A stretch of DNA of 64,000 nucleotides from Marinirhabdus sp050859505 (GTDB lineage: Bacteria; Bacteroidota; Bacteroidia; Flavobacteriales; Flavobacteriaceae). The notes below the pieces were generated by a model that saw only the letters and a program-made list of their open reading frames with translations, ran no database searches and had not been told where the DNA came from. The translations under genes and the position numbers were made by a program. Of this stretch, positions 1 to 8,063 are shown in pieces. Positions within the stretch are counted from its first letter, which is position 1, and each line of letters starts with the position of its first letter. The stretch is taken from positions 2,418,001 to 2,482,000 of the forward strand of contig NZ_CP193934.1 in assembly GCF_050859505.1 (NCBI RefSeq), read 5' to 3'.

Positions 1-1
1 G

Positions 2-1750
2 CTGAAGGAAAACAACAAGTTAAACGATAGGTTCGAGCTGTCTTTCTTTACATTCGGTACAGATTTCAAAGCAACCGATACCGTAACATTTACCGAAACC
101 AATACCAATATTGCCAAAGCACTTTCGGCCACCAACGAAGTTTTTAAAAATAACATTGCACCTACCGTGTTAATTTCAGATGGAAATCAGACGCTTGGTA
201 ATGATTATGAATTTTCTTCAGCAACCTATAAAAATCCTGTGTATCCCATAATACTGGGAGATTCTATAAAATACACCGATTTAAAACTAGAGCGTCTCAA
301 CACCAATCGCTATGCGTTCTTAAAAAATCAGTTTCCCGTAGAGGCTATTTTGGTGTATAATGGGACGGGTTCCGTGAATTCACAATTTGTTATTTCACAA
401 GGAGCGGCCATTGTGTACCGAGAGAATGTTTCATTTTCTGAAACCGATAATACCAAAACCATTTCGCTCACGCTACCTGCATCACGTGTAGGTTTGCAAA
501 AATATACCGCGCAGGTTGTTCCTCTGGACGATGAAAAAAACAAAGTAAACAATAACAAACAATTTGCGGTAGAGGTGATAGACCAGGCAGCCAATGTGTT
601 GGTGGTGAGTACAATGGTACATCCAGATATGGGAATGTTTAAAAAAGCGATTGAAACCAATGAGCAGCGCAAAGTTACATTTGCAAAACCTGGCGAAGCC
701 ATTGCTCAATTGAGTGACCATCAGTTACTAATTTTATACCAACCCAACCGAAGTTTTGCCACGCTATTTAATGAAATTGAAAGACTTAACATGAACACTT
801 TTATTATTTCAGGCACCAAAACCGATTGGAATTTCCTGAATAGTGTGCAGTCTGTTTTTCAGAAAGAAGTAACGGGACAACGTGAAGAGGCGGCTGCAGC
901 GTTAAATGTAAATTATGGTGCCTTTGCGATGGAAGATATAGGTTTTAGTACCTTCCCGCCATTGCCCACTTTGTTTGGTGAACTTCAAATTACAGTACCA
1001 CACGAAGTTGTATTAAAACAGACCGTACGTGGATTTAATACCGAGAACGCCTTGCTGGTCACTGCCGAGGTAAATGGCAAGCGAGATGTCCTTTGGGATG
1101 TGGAAGAGCTATGGAAATGGCGTGCGCAAAGTTATCTTCAGCATACTAACTTTCAGGAGTTTGATGCGTTTGTAGGGAATTTGGTTCAATATTTAGCATC
1201 CAACAAACGTAGAAGTAGGCTAGAGGTGAGTAATGAATCTTTTTATTATAACAATAGTCCTATTAAAATTTCGGCACAGTACTTCGATAAAAATTATGTG
1301 TTCGATACGCGGGCGTCGTTGTCAATTTCTGTAATAGAACAGGAAAGTAAACAGCGTACAGTTTTTCCTATGTTGCTGAAAAATAACTTTTACGAAGTAG
1401 ACGTAAACAGTTTGCCTGCTGGAGAATATGCATTTACGGTAGCCGTAGGTGACGAAGCTATCGCTAGAAGTGGGGCTTTTACCATATTAGATTTTAATGT
1501 GGAGCAGCAATTTGGAAATGCCAATGTTTCAAAATTAAAGAGAATAGCAGCAAATACGAAAGGGACAGCCTATTTTCCAAACGAAATAGACGATTTGATG
1601 GAATCATTATTAAATGATGATAGGTTTCAATCCATCCAGAAAAGCGAGCAAAAAATTGTACCTTTGATCGATTGGAAATACCTTCTTGCACTCATCGTTC
1701 TTTTCTTAACTGCCGAGTGGTTCATTAGAAAATACAACGGACTAATATAA
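2..1750 (+). CDS. VWA-domain membrane protein, C-terminal part (5' end outside window)
   Basis: The frame is open from the first bases of the window, so the N-terminus is missing; about 582 residues are visible and the GTG at 167 is internal. The start reads as the second half of a von Willebrand factor A fold: a strand ending in LISDG followed by a loop, as in the metal-site sheet of VWA proteins. A long beta-rich region follows that I cannot assign. The protein ends in one hydrophobic segment (DWKYLLALIVLFLTAEWF) and a short basic tail, so I infer a mostly periplasmic protein held by a C-terminal anchor. The next gene starts 20 bp downstream on the same strand, so the two are probably co-transcribed. 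VWA proteins of this kind usually bind partner proteins; no specific role is visible. Confidence 0.7.
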   Translation: MKENNKLNDRFELSFFTFGTDFKATDTVTFTETNTNIAKALSATNEVFKNNIAPTVLISDGNQTLGNDYEFSSATYKNPVYPIILGDSIKYTDLKLERLNTNRYAFLKNQFPVEAILVYNGTGSVNSQFVISQGAAIVYRENVSFSETDNTKTISLTLPASRVGLQKYTAQVVPLDDEKNKVNNNKQFAVEVIDQAANVLVVSTMVHPDMGMFKKAIETNEQRKVTFAKPGEAIAQLSDHQLLILYQPNRSFATLFNEIERLNMNTFIISGTKTDWNFLNSVQSVFQKEVTGQREEAAAALNVNYGAFAMEDIGFSTFPPLPTLFGELQITVPHEVVLKQTVRGFNTENALLVTAEVNGKRDVLWDVEELWKWRAQSYLQHTNFQEFDAFVGNLVQYLASNKRRSRLEVSNESFYYNNSPIKISAQYFDKNYVFDTRASLSISVIEQESKQRTVFPMLLKNNFYEVDVNSLPAGEYAFTVAVGDEAIARSGAFTILDFNVEQQFGNANVSKLKRIAANTKGTAYFPNEIDDLMESLLNDDRFQSIQKSEQKIVPLIDWKYLLALIVLFLTAEWFIRKYNGLI

Positions 1751-1770
1751 CTTCAAAAATATAGATTATT

Positions 1771-2586
1771 ATGGAAAAATTACCAAAAATTGGAATACCT
1801 ATTATCATTGCAATTGTCCTTATTATTATAGTAGTGGCAAAATCTGCTGTTACCATCGATTCTGGAGAAGCAGGAGTGCTTTACAGAACCTTCGATAATG
1901 GTGTGGTTATAGATGAAGCACCTCTGGGAGAAGGTTTTCACCTAATTGCCCCATGGAATAAAGTATTTGTTTACGAAGTGCGTCAGCAAGAACTTTATGA
2001 GAAAATGAGAGTGCTTTCCTCTAACGGATTAGAAATTCAGATTGAAGCTTCGGTTTGGTATGAGCCCGTTTATAAAGACTTAGGAAATCTACACCAATCT
2101 CTTGGTAAAGATTACTTACAACGAGTAATACAACCAGCCATTCGTAGTGCTGCGCGTAGTGTGGTGGGGCGTTATACTCCAGAACAGTTGTACAGTAGCA
2201 AGCGTGATGCTATTCAAGATGAAATATTTGCTGAGACTAAAATTATCCTAGAAAAGCAATATGTACAGTTAAATGAAGTACTAGTACGTGACGTCACACT
2301 TCCGAATACTATTAAAGAAGCGATTGAACGTAAACTGAGACAAGAACAGGAATCCTTAGAATATGAATTTAGATTGGTAACAGCCTCCAAAGAAGCCGAA
2401 AAAGTAATTATTGAAGCGGAAGGAAAAGCGGAATCTAACAGAATCTTAAGCGCTTCTTTAACCGATAAGATCCTACAGGATAAGGGAATTGATGCGACAC
2501 TCAAACTATCTCAGTCTCCCAATACCAAAGTTATTGTAATTGGAGGCGGTGAAAGCGGAATGCCTCTGATTTTGGGGGATAATTAG
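1771..2586 (+). CDS. SPFH / prohibitin-family membrane protein
   Basis: A 271-residue protein with an N-terminal hydrophobic helix (about residues 7-24). A Band 7/SPFH domain follows: the ADSG/VDSGEAGVLYR-type entry, then GEGFHLIAPW near residue 55. The C-terminal third is an Ala/Glu-rich helix (about 190-235) of the sort that drives oligomerisation. Family knowledge: prohibitin-like proteins form membrane-bound rings that scaffold proteases and lipid domains. It ends in a Gly-rich tail. It lies 20 bp after the VWA gene and is followed at once by a strong terminator, so it closes that operon. It could be named hflK/hflC-like, but its length and single-gene context fit a stand-alone prohibitin better. 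Confidence 0.88.
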   Translation: MEKLPKIGIPIIIAIVLIIIVVAKSAVTIDSGEAGVLYRTFDNGVVIDEAPLGEGFHLIAPWNKVFVYEVRQQELYEKMRVLSSNGLEIQIEASVWYEPVYKDLGNLHQSLGKDYLQRVIQPAIRSAARSVVGRYTPEQLYSSKRDAIQDEIFAETKIILEKQYVQLNEVLVRDVTLPNTIKEAIERKLRQEQESLEYEFRLVTASKEAEKVIIEAEGKAESNRILSASLTDKILQDKGIDATLKLSQSPNTKVIVIGGGESGMPLILGDN

Positions 2587-2611
2587 AGTTTACGAAATTT
2601 ATAAAAAAGAG

Positions 2612-2646
2612 AAAGCCTTCAGACTGATTTGTTTGAAGGCTTTTTA
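2612..2646 (+). terminator. Intrinsic terminator after the SPFH gene
   Basis: A perfect 10-bp inverted repeat (AAAGCCTTCA / TGAAGGCTTT) with a 12-nt loop is followed by a T-run. It lies 25 bp after the SPFH stop. The mirrored A-rich left flank means it may also serve the convergent minus-strand gene that ends at 2681. Confidence 0.85.
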
Positions 2647-2680
2647 ATATTTTTACTTCTGTTGTTATAGTTTGTTCTAA

Positions 2681-3331
2681 TTATTCGATATTGGTTTTAT
2701 ACCTTCCCAGCCATTTGAGTCGTTTATTAACTTCTGTTAGTTTATCAAGCAACTCGGACTTTCCGTCTCCAATCACATCAACATTTTTTAAATTTATTGC
2801 TGTACCAGCCATACAAACCATTAGCATCCCTTTTCCCGCTCCAATTTCTGAATAATCAATATCAGTTGCAATTACTGCATTCGCTCCCAAATCCATTGCT
2901 TGTTTTCTTAATTGGACGAAACACATATTTTCACCAGCTTTTAGTTTTTCGTTGTGTCTGCCAGATTGAGCTCCGAAAAAGTCAGTAAATGAGGATGTAA
3001 ATTCCGTTATCACCCCAGTCCCTGTTGTAGATTGACCTGTTACCATTCCAACAACTTCATAATCCCAGTTTAACGGAGTATGTATTGAAATTACAGGAAT
3101 ATTGACAATCAGTTTTTGTAATTGATTGGTAAGGTTTTTTCGTTCTGTAATTATTTGGTTTGAGTATTTTTCATATGGTACTTTTCCACATTTTGAACAA
3201 TATCCTTCAGATTTTGGTTCGTTATATTCGTTGATTATGGCTGTGTACATATTTGAGTAAAGTGCATTACTTGATATTATTCCACTTTTTATCTCAGATT
3301 GGCAATTCGGACAATTTTTGATTTCACTCAT
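2681..3331 (-). CDS. Zinc-ribbon plus YbjQ-like (UPF0145) protein
   Basis: A 216-residue cytosolic protein. The N-terminus has two Cys pairs, CPNC (about residues 7-10) and CSKCG (about 45-49), spaced as in a small zinc ribbon. From about residue 80 it follows the YbjQ/UPF0145 family: a VVGMVTG-type strand, the long FTSSFTDFFGAQSGRH segment, a helix with RKQAMDLGANAVI, then a D-Y-S-E-I-G-A-G-K-G turn and a closing strand. YbjQ proteins form pentameric rings and are sometimes described as heavy-metal binding; their function is not settled. It stands alone on the minus strand. The zinc-ribbon fusion suggests a role as a binding or adaptor protein, but that is inference. Confidence 0.8.
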   Translation of the reverse strand: MSEIKNCPNCQSEIKSGIISSNALYSNMYTAIINEYNEPKSEGYCSKCGKVPYEKYSNQIITERKNLTNQLQKLIVNIPVISIHTPLNWDYEVVGMVTGQSTTGTGVITEFTSSFTDFFGAQSGRHNEKLKAGENMCFVQLRKQAMDLGANAVIATDIDYSEIGAGKGMLMVCMAGTAINLKNVDVIGDGKSELLDKLTEVNKRLKWLGRYKTNIE

Positions 3332-3380
3332 ATTATTTTTTTAATTTTTGGCAACATGAAAAATTACTAATTTTATTTTT

Positions 3381-3405
3381 CCACTGCCACTGCCACTGCC
3401 ACTGC
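3381..3405. repeat. Tandem 6-bp repeat (CCACTG x4)
   Basis: Four exact copies of CCACTG plus one extra C lie in the spacer between the YbjQ-like gene and the symporter stop codon. Short exact arrays like this change copy number easily. It is outside any coding frame and is downstream of the symporter, so an effect on expression is unlikely. Confidence 0.9.
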
Positions 3406-3411
3406 AAACTG

Positions 3412-5169
3412 TTACTTCTTCTTTTTCTTCCAAAGACTAAAAATAGTAATCCCACTCACCACAGCAATTGCAATCAAGATTCCTGCACCCATCATATTTC
3501 CGTAGATAATATAGCCAGTAGCAAACAGCGAGGTGTATACAAATACAATTCCAAGCAACATAGAAGCAAGATCTATGGTAAAGACATCGTTGGTAGTTTT
3601 TAAAGGTAGGTTTTCTGCTGCCGCTTTCTTTTTAAAAGGTTTCCAGCCGTTTCCATACGGTGTTACTGCGTTGTAGAAGTTTGCCAGTGTCTTGCTGTCG
3701 GTAGGGCGGGTGAGGAGCGTTACGGCAAGCCAGGCAACAGTTGTGATGGCAACGCCGTAGATTAATTTTTCGTAATCCTCTAAGCCTAAATCTACAAATT
3801 CAAAAAAGAGCGCCATGACAAAGGAAACAATCATTCCTGTAATTTCACTATAGGCATTTACACGCCACCAAAACCAGCGGAGGATAAAAATAAGTCCCGT
3901 CCCTGCGCCAATTTGTAATAAAATAGCGAAGGTACTTAACGCACTACTTAGGGTTAATGCCAGTAATGCGGCAAATAGCATTAATACTACGGTTGAAAGT
4001 CTACCTACAGCCACCAATTCTTTTTCTGAAGCTTCTGGCTTTACAAAACGTTTGTAAAAATCTAAGGAGATGTACGAAGAACCCCAATTTAGGTGTGTGG
4101 AGATCGTACTCATAAAAGCAGCAATAAGGGATGCTACCACCAATCCTAATAGTCCGGAGGGTAAATTGGTTAACATGGCAGGATATCCTAAATCGTGTCC
4201 TAACACCGCATTCGGGAACTCATTGCCTATGTCTGATAGTTCAGGATATAACACCAGGGACGCTAAGGCGATTAAAATCCACGGCCACGGACGCAATGCA
4301 TAATGTGCTACGTTAAATAGGAGTGTGGCTCCAATGGCATTTTTTTCATCTTTGGCAGAAAGCATTCGCTGTGCAATATACCCACCACCCCCAGGCTCTG
4401 CGCCAGGATACCAAACACTCCACCATTGTACAGCAATAGGAATGATAAGTAAAACCAGAAGTGAATTGGTGTCGTTAAAATCTGGAAGAAAATTTAATTT
4501 ATCGGCAACATTTTCGTGGGTAAGTAATTTATCTAGCCCGCCAATTTCAGGCATATTTATAATGTAATAGGCCGCCCAAATTGAACCGACCATGGCTACA
4601 ATAAATTGAAGGAAATCTGTAAAAATAACACCTCTTAAACCACCAAACGAACTATACGCCACTGTTATTAATGACGCGTACAATACACATTCCCAGGGTT
4701 CAAGATTAAACAAAATGCCGCCAATCTTTATAGCTGCCAGACATACCGAAGCCATAATCATTACGTTAAAGAAAACGCCCAGGTAGATAGCTCTAAATCC
4801 GCGTAAGAAAGCGGCTTCCTTCCCACTATAGCGCATTTCATAAAACTGAAGATCGGTCAATACCTTACTACGTCGCCACAGTTTTGCATATACAAACACG
4901 GTAAGCATCCCGGTAATAAGGAATGTCCACCATACCCAATTTCCTGAAACTCCGTTTTGTCTCACAATATCTGTCACAAGGTTGGGTGTGTCTGCAGAAA
5001 ACGTAGTGGCAACCATAGAAATTCCCAGTAACCACCAAGGCATATTCCTGCCTGAAAGAAAAAATTCCTTTGTGTTTTTTCCGGATCGTTTGGCAACTAC
5101 AATTCCTATAACGAGAAAAATGGCAAAAAAGCTGCCAATTAAAACCCAATCCAATGTCTGTAACTGCAT
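3412..5169 (-). CDS. Sodium:solute symporter (SSS family)
   Basis: A 585-residue polytopic inner-membrane protein with about 14 hydrophobic segments, starting MQLQTLDWVLIGSF. Family features visible are the GRNMPWWLLGISMVATTFSADTP region of helices 1-2, where sodium-site residues lie in this family, and the signature-like PGAEPGGGGYIAQRMLSAK around residue 255. SSS proteins couple sodium entry to uptake of sugars, amino acids, vitamins or carboxylates. The substrate cannot be told from sequence alone; the overall pattern is closest to sugar-type symporters. It starts one base after the stop of the helix-hairpin-helix gene and is last in a three-gene operon headed by an OmpA-domain protein. 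That operon partner set is unusual for a sugar transporter and gives no substrate clue. Confidence 0.88.
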   Translation of the reverse strand: MQLQTLDWVLIGSFFAIFLVIGIVVAKRSGKNTKEFFLSGRNMPWWLLGISMVATTFSADTPNLVTDIVRQNGVSGNWVWWTFLITGMLTVFVYAKLWRRSKVLTDLQFYEMRYSGKEAAFLRGFRAIYLGVFFNVMIMASVCLAAIKIGGILFNLEPWECVLYASLITVAYSSFGGLRGVIFTDFLQFIVAMVGSIWAAYYIINMPEIGGLDKLLTHENVADKLNFLPDFNDTNSLLVLLIIPIAVQWWSVWYPGAEPGGGGYIAQRMLSAKDEKNAIGATLLFNVAHYALRPWPWILIALASLVLYPELSDIGNEFPNAVLGHDLGYPAMLTNLPSGLLGLVVASLIAAFMSTISTHLNWGSSYISLDFYKRFVKPEASEKELVAVGRLSTVVLMLFAALLALTLSSALSTFAILLQIGAGTGLIFILRWFWWRVNAYSEITGMIVSFVMALFFEFVDLGLEDYEKLIYGVAITTVAWLAVTLLTRPTDSKTLANFYNAVTPYGNGWKPFKKKAAAENLPLKTTNDVFTIDLASMLLGIVFVYTSLFATGYIIYGNMMGAGILIAIAVVSGITIFSLWKKKKK

Positions 5170-5170
5170 A

Positions 5171-5791
5171 TTAATACACTTTAAGTGATTTTGCTTGGCC
5201 TACCCAATTGTCCCGCTCTATACGACCCGGGAAGAAATCTATCATTTCGGTAATGAGTTCTATATCGCGTAAAGAAAGCTCGCTAATTTGTGCGTAGGTA
5301 TAAATGCCTATATCATTTAACTTCTGTTCAATATAAGGGCCAATGCCGTTTATTTTGGTGAGATCTTCCTTGTCTTGGAAATCGGCATATCCAAAGTTGT
5401 CAAAATTTAGCTCGTCATCATCTGCCTCTGGTGTTTCAACATTTTTACTGGATTCAGCCAGATAGGTGGCTTTATTTTTTTCGGCAAAACTAACGGTATT
5501 TTGTAGACGTTCTTCAGCTTTAGACTCTTCCATAATTTCCTGCTGCTCTTGTACCATTTTTAGAAGCTTAGGTTCCATTTCGGTAAAAATCGTATCTATG
5601 TCCCGCACATCTTTGGGAGGAGTTGTTTTTAAGGCGTTTACTTCCCTCTTTAGTCTGTTTATTATTTTTCGGTAGGTATTCCGTAGTAATTGAAAAGCAG
5701 AAAAATAACCTAATAAAAAGGCACTCAGCATCAATAGAAAAATACCTACATAGTTGGGTAAGGTTTGTATAAACTCTGTTAATCCCTCCAT
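5171..5791 (-). CDS. Membrane-anchored helix-hairpin-helix protein
   Basis: A 206-residue protein with one N-terminal transmembrane helix (about residues 14-34), a charged coiled region (about 40-120), and a C-terminal helix-hairpin-helix module (about 145-206). The module begins LTKINGIGPYIEQKLNDIGI and continues through a second, weaker helical repeat. The domain resembles the predicted DNA- or nucleotide-binding HHH of polymerase accessory and NuoE-associated proteins; no enzymatic residues are seen. Its ATG shares a base with the stop of the OmpA-domain gene (TAATG), and its stop is one base before the symporter, so translation of the three is probably coupled. The function is unknown; an adaptor at the inner membrane is my inference. 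Confidence 0.75.
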   Translation of the reverse strand: MEGLTEFIQTLPNYVGIFLLMLSAFLLGYFSAFQLLRNTYRKIINRLKREVNALKTTPPKDVRDIDTIFTEMEPKLLKMVQEQQEIMEESKAEERLQNTVSFAEKNKATYLAESSKNVETPEADDDELNFDNFGYADFQDKEDLTKINGIGPYIEQKLNDIGIYTYAQISELSLRDIELITEMIDFFPGRIERDNWVGQAKSLKVY

Positions 5792-6762
5792 TATTCTTCG
5801 CTAAATTTTATTTCTATCCGTTGGTTCAAGGTACGTCCTTTTTCTGTGTTATTATTTGCAATTGCCTGGCTTTCTCCTTCGGATATAGCTTTGATTTTAT
5901 TTTTATCAATATTCCCCTTAGAAACCAGATACCACCGCATTTGCTTTGCAAATTCCAATCCACGCAAATAATTATCTGTAGCGTTCCCAATATTGTCCGT
6001 GTGACCAACAACCGTAATTTTTAAAGTAGGATTGGCTTCAAAAACTCTTACAACTTCTTGTAAAGTTTTTTCCAGTGCAGGACTATTTAAAATATCCGAT
6101 GAAGAAAAACGCGGATAAATAGTTTTTGTTTCGGGAATTGCTTTTTTAATGTTTTCAACGCGTTTCAAGTCCAATGGCTGTATGGTAAATGAAAATGCTT
6201 TATCATAGCTATTGTCTAGGTTAAATTCTATGGGAGTAATATGTGGTTTTATTACGATGCGCTGAGAAGCGATACCAGCATCTATGAGGATGGCTTTAAT
6301 TTTTTGCGCTCGTTGGGTACCATAATTGGGGGACTCTATATTTTCTTCGGCACTATATTTAGATACAACTACAAGCTCCGTATTTGTGTGTTCCAGGAGA
6401 TAGCTATTCAGCTTATATTTAAAATCATGGGTATTTGTTGGAATATAAACGGTGGCGCTATTTTTTTTAATTTGAATATTTTCGGGATATCTAAAAAGTA
6501 TATCTCCTTCTTCGGTTGTGGCGGTTAGACCTGCGTTAGCTTCTGCTACGTTTGGGGAATCTACTATATCCGGAGCTTCATTTTCAATACGTAAAGGCAA
6601 TCTTTCTTTTGCGTACTCAGCCGCTGTTTTTGCTTCCGGAGTATTACCTGTTTCAGTTTCAGTATACATGGCCATAGTATCTTGCTGTAACCAATGGTAA
6701 AACCATAATCCAAAAAAGGACCAGATTATAAATACCAAAAAAGCAATTGTAAAATTTTTCAT
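5791..6762 (-). CDS. OmpA-family cell-envelope protein with two OmpA-like domains
   Basis: A 323-residue protein with an N-terminal hydrophobic anchor (about residues 5-25, no lipobox) and an acidic Thr/Glu-rich linker. Two OmpA/MotB-type C-terminal domains follow. The first (about 95-195) is degenerate. The second (about 210-323) is typical: VVGHTDNIGNATDN, then L..A..M..YLVSKG, a GESQAIANN segment and NQRIEIKF. OmpA domains bind peptidoglycan through an Asp and an Arg in these motifs. It is probably anchored in the inner membrane with the domains in the periplasm. It heads the operon with the HHH protein and the symporter, and is divergent from the his operon with about 150 bp between them. 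Confidence 0.85.
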   Translation of the reverse strand: MKNFTIAFLVFIIWSFFGLWFYHWLQQDTMAMYTETETGNTPEAKTAAEYAKERLPLRIENEAPDIVDSPNVAEANAGLTATTEEGDILFRYPENIQIKKNSATVYIPTNTHDFKYKLNSYLLEHTNTELVVVSKYSAEENIESPNYGTQRAQKIKAILIDAGIASQRIVIKPHITPIEFNLDNSYDKAFSFTIQPLDLKRVENIKKAIPETKTIYPRFSSSDILNSPALEKTLQEVVRVFEANPTLKITVVGHTDNIGNATDNYLRGLEFAKQMRWYLVSKGNIDKNKIKAISEGESQAIANNNTEKGRTLNQRIEIKFSEE

Positions 6763-6870
6763 GGACAGTAAAACCTCTCTCTCAGAAGGTTTTAGTAAAT
6801 TTGGTTGCTAACAATCAAATCTATAAAAATTAATTAGGAGGAGTTACATAAATTTAAGATGTTTTTCACA

Positions 6871-6899
6871 TTGCTATGAACAATTTTTGTTTACTTTTG
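6871..6899 (+). promoter_or_regulatory. his operon promoter (Bacteroidota type)
   Basis: TACTTTTG at 6892-6899 fits the Bacteroidota -7 consensus TAnnTTTG, and TTG at 6871-6873 sits 18 bp upstream as a -33 element. Transcription should start at about 6904-6906, only a few bases before the leader-peptide ATG at 6911. The match is by eye; no transcript evidence. Confidence 0.65.
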
Positions 6900-6910
6900 A
6901 AATCGAAATT

Positions 6911-6967
6911 ATGAACAAAATACACATGCATCACCACCATTTCTATTTCCACGCTCCTGCGAGGTGA
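6911..6967 (+). CDS. hisL: Histidine operon leader peptide (18 aa)
   Basis: An 18-codon frame too short for ordinary gene calling: MNKIHMHHHHFYFHAPAR. Six of its 18 residues are histidine, four of them consecutive (CAT/CAC codons). It sits just upstream of an intrinsic terminator and of hisG. This is the classical arrangement of his attenuation: scarcity of charged tRNA-His stalls the ribosome in the His run and changes folding of the downstream RNA so that the terminator does not form. The predicted transcription start is only about 5 nt upstream, so translation may begin with almost no 5' untranslated region. hisL is used here by analogy with enteric bacteria; the peptide is not homologous in detail. 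Confidence 0.9.
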   Translation: MNKIHMHHHHFYFHAPAR

Positions 6968-6998
6968 TTTGGTATTGATGTTATAGAAACATATCCAG

Positions 6999-7029
6999 AA
7001 CCCGTTTGAGCAATCAAGCGGGTTTTTTT
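6999..7029 (+). terminator. his attenuator terminator
   Basis: A 10-bp stem (AACCCGTTTG / CAAGCGGGTT, one G-U pair) with a 6-nt loop is followed by seven T residues at 7023-7029. It lies 31 nt after the leader-peptide stop and 76 nt before hisG. Between the leader and the terminator there is a second, imperfect hairpin (6971-6996). I could not find an obvious antiterminator that pairs with the 5' arm of the terminator, so the exact switch mechanism is unresolved. Confidence 0.85.
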
Positions 7030-7105
7030 ATGCGCTTCTATTCGCTCAGCACCCATAAAATTTAAAAACTATGGGATTTAAAATTATCAACATTAATCGT
7101 TATTT

Positions 7106-7960
7106 ATGAAACTAAAAATTGCAGTACAGAAATCGGGAAGATTGAACGAGGATTCGTTACAGCTATTGAAAGATTGTGGTATTTCGATAGACAATGGCCA
7201 AGACCAGTTAAAAGCCGAGGCTAAGAATTTCCCTATCGAGATTTATTATTTGCGTAATGGTGACATTCCGCAGTATTTAAAGGATGGCGTGGTAGACTGT
7301 GCTATTATTGGTGAAAATGTTCTTGTTGAAAAAGGCAACGGAATAACAATTTCTTCCGCATTAGGATTTTCAAAATGTCGCGTTTCTCTAGCAATACCAA
7401 AAGGATCAACCTATAAAAATATCTCAGACTTTAAAGGGAAACGCATTGCCACATCGTATCCGGAAACCACTAAAAACTATCTAGCCAAATTTGGAATAGA
7501 AGCAGACCTACATATTATTAATGGTAGCGTGGAGATTGCTCCAAACATAGGTCTTGCTGATGCTATTTGCGATATTGTGAGCAGTGGAAGTACGCTGTTT
7601 AAGAATAACTTAAAAGAAGTAGAAGTAATTATGAAGAGTGAAGCGGTTCTTGCAGTTTCACCTACAATTTCTACTGATATGGAACAGATTTTAGGGAAGT
7701 TACAATTTCGAATCCAATCGGTTTTAAAAGGTCGTGATTCAAGATATGTGTTGCTGAATGCTCCTAACAATAAATTAGCAGAAATCACGGCAATTTTACC
7801 GGGTATGAAAAGTCCAACCATTCTCCCACTAGCCGAAGAAGGTTGGAGCAGTATTCACTCCGTTGTAAACCAGGAGAAATTCTGGGAAGTCATAGACCAA
7901 CTTAAAGAAGCTGGTGCCGAAGGTATTCTGGTATGCCCTATCGAGAAAATGGTATTGTAA
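7106..7960 (+). CDS. hisG: ATP phosphoribosyltransferase, long form
   Basis: HisG joins ATP and PRPP, the first committed step of histidine synthesis. At 284 residues it is the long form: a two-lobed catalytic part with the PRPP-binding loop DIVSSGSTL (about residues 154-162), and a C-terminal ACT-like regulatory domain (about 210-284) ending in VCPIEKMVL. In this family the C-terminal domain carries histidine feedback inhibition, and the short form's HisZ partner is not needed; none is seen here. It is the first enzyme gene after the attenuator. The start MKLKIAVQKSGRL matches the family N-terminus. Confidence 0.97.
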   Translation: MKLKIAVQKSGRLNEDSLQLLKDCGISIDNGQDQLKAEAKNFPIEIYYLRNGDIPQYLKDGVVDCAIIGENVLVEKGNGITISSALGFSKCRVSLAIPKGSTYKNISDFKGKRIATSYPETTKNYLAKFGIEADLHIINGSVEIAPNIGLADAICDIVSSGSTLFKNNLKEVEVIMKSEAVLAVSPTISTDMEQILGKLQFRIQSVLKGRDSRYVLLNAPNNKLAEITAILPGMKSPTILPLAEEGWSSIHSVVNQEKFWEVIDQLKEAGAEGILVCPIEKMVL

Positions 7961-8063
7961 AATACAAAGTACAAGGTAGCAGTGACAAAATAATAATAAA
8001 GTTTTGAGTATTAATGATGTCTGGTTGAGCGCAATCGAAACCTGCATAAATAATAAAATTAAA

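Noticed and set aside
167..1750. GTG at 167 as the start of the VWA-like gene
   Set aside because: The frame stays open to the left edge and the upstream translation (TDTVTFTETNTNIAKALSA) is protein-like and fits the VWA fold.
8004..8063. TTG at 8004 as start of hisD
   Set aside because: The extra 20 codons lie over a repeat-like spacer and are not family-like; ATG 8064 gives the usual N-terminus.
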